Notes under the pieces: generated by a model | What the model was told of the DNA's origin: nothing | What the model saw: only the letters and a program-made list of their open reading frames with translations | Database searches by the model: none | Shown: piece by piece, positions 61,836 to 64,000 of the stretch | Layout: each line of letters opens with the position of its first letter | Numbering within the stretch: position 1 is the first letter of the stretch | Program-made: the position numbers and the translations under genes | Source of the DNA: Flavipsychrobacter sp. | GTDB lineage: Bacteria; Bacteroidota; Bacteroidia; Chitinophagales; Chitinophagaceae | Assembly (NCBI GenBank): GCA_021155965.1 | Contig: JAJNBJ010000011.1 | Span: forward strand, 1 to 64,000 | Direction of reading: 5' to 3' | DNA length: 64,000 nucleotides

Positions 61836-62858
61836 CTATTTTTTCCCGGTAAATCGTACCCCCAACCCACTCCTTCCCGATAACTTTATTATCCCGTTAT
61901 CATACTCCAGCCCTTCAGCCACATCCTCTTTCAGCAACAGCGGGCCATCTGCGTCTACTTCATCTACCAGAGGAAGAAGATTGGCAATAGCTGCAGACCC
62001 AATCGTGCTTTCGTTCATTGATCCTATCATCACTTTCAAACCCAGTGCGCGCGCTTCTTTTATCATTCGCAATGCAGGTGTAATGCCCCCGCACTTGGTA
62101 AGTTTAATATTTATGCCGTGAAATCCCTCTGCACATTTTTTTACTTCGTCCTCGGTCCGGCAGCTTTCATCTGCAAACATTGGAATGGGGGATGTTAATT
62201 TCAGCTCTTCCATTGCTTCGTCCTCCGCACGGGGTAATGGCTGCTCTATCATAGTTACGTTCAATTGCTGCAATTCAGGGAGCAGATTTTTCGCATCGTC
62301 AAATGTCCAGCCTTCGTTCACATCTATACGGAAGGGAGCACCAGTATGCTGGCGTAGCACCCGTAAAATATCTATATCACCCGGCGTACTTACTTTTATC
62401 TTATACATAGGCCATGGGTGCGCTTTTAATTTAGCTACCATGTTTTCCACGGTATCTATGCCAATAGTATAATCTGTGAGCGGGGTATTTTCCCATTTCA
62501 ATCCCAGCAATTGGTAAAGCGGTTTCCTGCTCATTTGCGCATACAGGTCCCAACCTGCTATGTCCAGTGCTGCTGTAAGAAAATGCTGCCCCGGGATAAG
62601 ATGGTGCAAAAAATGCCAAAAGCGCTGCGGTTCAGTTAATGAATACCGTTCTATCATTTGTCGTTTAGCCTCAAGCACTTCCGTCATTCCCGGAACAGTA
62701 ACATCATAATAATGAATAGCAGGCGCCTCTCCAAACCCTCTTAAATTACCCAAACCGAGCGAAGTTATAAGCGTTGGCTGTTGTGTTTTCCTGCCATGGT
62801 GTGTAACAAACGGGTACTCAAACTCAAGCTCAAAGGGGTAATAATTTAATTGCAGCAT
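61836..62858 (-). CDS. L-Ala-D/L-Glu (dipeptide) epimerase
   Basis: A 340-residue enolase-superfamily enzyme of the muconate-lactonising group, here assigned to L-Ala-D/L-Glu epimerase (YcjG/YkfB type). Catalytic elements: YKIKVS (the KxK lysine pair), RIDVNEGW, IEQPLP, FADESC as the three metal-ligand strands, INIKLTKCGGI with the second general base, and DADGPLLL near the end, a mark of the dipeptide epimerase group. The enzyme converts the murein peptide L-Ala-D-Glu to L-Ala-L-Glu for recycling. Its pairing with murB fits cell-wall metabolism. A related o-succinylbenzoate synthase is less likely. Confidence 0.85.
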   Translation of the reverse strand: MLQLNYYPFELEFEYPFVTHHGRKTQQPTLITSLGLGNLRGFGEAPAIHYYDVTVPGMTEVLEAKRQMIERYSLTEPQRFWHFLHHLIPGQHFLTAALDIAGWDLYAQMSRKPLYQLLGLKWENTPLTDYTIGIDTVENMVAKLKAHPWPMYKIKVSTPGDIDILRVLRQHTGAPFRIDVNEGWTFDDAKNLLPELQQLNVTMIEQPLPRAEDEAMEELKLTSPIPMFADESCRTEDEVKKCAEGFHGINIKLTKCGGITPALRMIKEARALGLKVMIGSMNESTIGSAAIANLLPLVDEVDADGPLLLKEDVAEGLEYDNGIIKLSGRSGLGVRFTGKK

Positions 62859-62867
62859 TCCATAAAA

Positions 62868-62899
62868 TTGCGACTATTTTTGCATAGAAAGTACTTTTG
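62868..62899 (+). promoter_or_regulatory. Candidate promoter of GT39 gene
   Basis: TTG (62868-62870), 21 bases, then TACTTTTG (62892-62899), an exact TAnnTTTG box. The ATG is at 62904, four bases further on. Confidence 0.4.
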
Positions 62900-62903
62900 T
62901 TTC

Positions 62904-64000
62904 ATGCCAAAGGTTCCCTTCTGGGTTTTTATCTTAATTGCAATACTTTATTTCTGTGCCGTTGGTATAGATACGATGGATGTAGATGCATCGCAGTATG
63001 CTGAAATAAGCCGGGAAATGATGCAAAGCGGCGACTACCTGCATGTTTATGACCGGGGCATGGAGTACCTGGATAAGCCGCCATTCCTGTTCTGGGCTAA
63101 TGCCTTGAGCATGAAGGTGTTCGGTGTAAATAATTTTGCTTACAAATTCCCATCTATACTCCTGGCTTTGCTGGCACTCTATGCCACGTACAGGCTGGCA
63201 AGGTTGCTTTATAACGAGAGCATAGGGAGAATTGCTGCACTGGTGCTGGCCACCTGCCAGGGAATGTTCCTGATGACGAACGACGTACGGTGCGATACTA
63301 TTCTTATGGGCTGGGTGATAACCTCAATATGGCTGATACAGGAATGGATAAGCTACCACAGGCTACGGGACCTGTTATTGGGTTGCGCCGCTATTTCCTT
63401 CGGCATGATGACAAAGGGCCCCATCGCGCTGATGGTGCCTGTATTCTGTTTTGCAAGTGATTGGGTACTGAAAGGTCAATGGAAAAATTTCTTTCGGCCG
63501 GCATACCTGCTGGGATTGATAATAATTGCAGTGTTGCTCATACCCATGAGCATTGGATTATACCAGCAATTCGACCTTCATCCTGAAAAATCGGTCAATG
63601 GCATGACTGGCGTATCCGGGTTGCGTTTTTTCTATTGGTCGCAAAGTTTTGGCCGCATTACCGGCGAAAGCCCATGGAAAAACGATGTGGACCTGAGTTT
63701 TCTTTTGCAGAATATGGTGTGGTCTTTCCTGCCGTGGATATTCTTGTTTTTACCGGCAATAGTTATAAACATCATACAGCTTGCGAGGCAAAGATTTCAG
63801 TTGCATCCATACCAGGAGTGGATAACTACCGGCGGGTTCCTGCTATCCTATCTGGCGCTTGGTTCTTCAGCGTATCAGCTACCACACTATATCTTCGTGG
63901 CATTCCCTCTGGCAGCTATCATCACTGCAAAATTGTTGTATGAGCTTATAGAAGAGCGGAAGCATAGCGGAGTTCATAAGGTAATGCAGCCGTTTCTCAT
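62904..64000 (+). CDS. GT39-type membrane glycosyltransferase (ArnT/PMT-like), partial
   Basis: The first 365 codons of a polytopic glycosyltransferase cut by the window end; no stop is reached. The N-terminus MPKVPFWVFILIAILYFCAV is a helix, followed by DTMDVDASQYAEISREMM, the acidic DxxxYxxxA motif of the first extracytoplasmic loop that carries the catalytic aspartate in ArnT/PMT-family enzymes, then YLDKPPFLFW, also typical. At least eight hydrophobic helices follow. These enzymes use polyprenyl-phosphate sugars to glycosylate lipid A or proteins. A likely job is addition of a sugar to lipid A or a surface protein. It is divergent from the epimerase gene, 45 bases away. Confidence 0.88.
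   Translation, partial: MPKVPFWVFILIAILYFCAVGIDTMDVDASQYAEISREMMQSGDYLHVYDRGMEYLDKPPFLFWANALSMKVFGVNNFAYKFPSILLALLALYATYRLARLLYNESIGRIAALVLATCQGMFLMTNDVRCDTILMGWVITSIWLIQEWISYHRLRDLLLGCAAISFGMMTKGPIALMVPVFCFASDWVLKGQWKNFFRPAYLLGLIIIAVLLIPMSIGLYQQFDLHPEKSVNGMTGVSGLRFFYWSQSFGRITGESPWKNDVDLSFLLQNMVWSFLPWIFLFLPAIVINIIQLARQRFQLHPYQEWITTGGFLLSYLALGSSAYQLPHYIFVAFPLAAIITAKLLYELIEERKHSGVHKVMQPFL

Noticed and set aside
1-64000. tRNA, rRNA, tmRNA or insertion sequences
   Set aside because: I looked through the gaps for CCA-ended cloverleaf-like sequence, rRNA cores and transposase motifs and saw none. A tRNAscan or IS database search could still find weak or divergent copies.

Overview
The window is a 64 kb piece of a chromosome from a member of the Bacteroidota, most likely a Chitinophagales/Sphingobacteriales-type bacterium (the lineage is an inference from gene content). 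The signs are secreted proteins with type IX secretion C-terminal sorting domains, a GLPGLI protein paired with a large TonB-type outer-membrane barrel, many SPII lipoproteins, a DUF4402 protein, a GH3/serine-hydrolase fusion, and promoter-like TAnnTTTG boxes close upstream of start codons. I saw no rRNA, tRNA, CRISPR array, insertion sequence, integrase or phage structural module. Most of the window is ordinary core genome with accessory surface genes between.

Layout, 0-13 kb: an AT-rich membrane protein, lpxD (lipid A), a GNAT acetyltransferase flanked by palindromic repeats, purH, a tiny 44-residue lipoprotein with its own terminator, and a Wzi/RemB-like outer-membrane protein. Divergent from the latter is a tight operon: pyrC, a MutS-like ATPase, then three tandem arylsulfotransferase-like membrane-anchored proteins, the third with a cysteine-rich insertion. 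13-20 kb: a 53-residue membrane protein starting at TTG, threonine aldolase, a periplasmic protein, a nitroreductase, two paralogous lipoproteins, kbl, a repeat-rich gap, a bestrophin-like channel and a single-domain response regulator.

20-36 kb: a VOC protein, an S74-tail-like secreted protein, an L-type lectin with sorting domain, a patatin-like phospholipase interrupted by membrane segments with a coupled four-helix membrane partner, a DUF4402 secreted protein with strongly optimal codons, comF, a FadL-type porin followed by an SGNH-family lipoprotein that has lost its catalytic Ser and His, a glycosyltransferase and flippase, and two YihY/BrkB paralogues separated by an AT-rich secreted protein.

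36-64 kb: a YkgJ-type cysteine-cluster protein, clpC, a STAS protein coupled to rnz, a ferredoxin reductase, the GLPGLI/TonB-barrel operon, the GH3-beta-lactamase fusion, a RelE/ParE toxin-antitoxin pair, a PaaE-like reductase, mutL with a degenerate endonuclease motif, a 1392-residue NHL/Ig repeat surface protein, mazG followed by an NtrY-like histidine kinase, the muropeptide epimerase-murB operon, and the first 365 codons of a GT39 membrane glycosyltransferase cut by the window end.

I did not find one feature that clearly proves a new system. The best candidates for a second look are the coupled triple arylsulfotransferase operon with its Cys-rich third member, the inactive-looking SGNH lipoprotein beside FadL, the membrane-split patatin and its partner, and two unannotated small membrane/lipoprotein genes.
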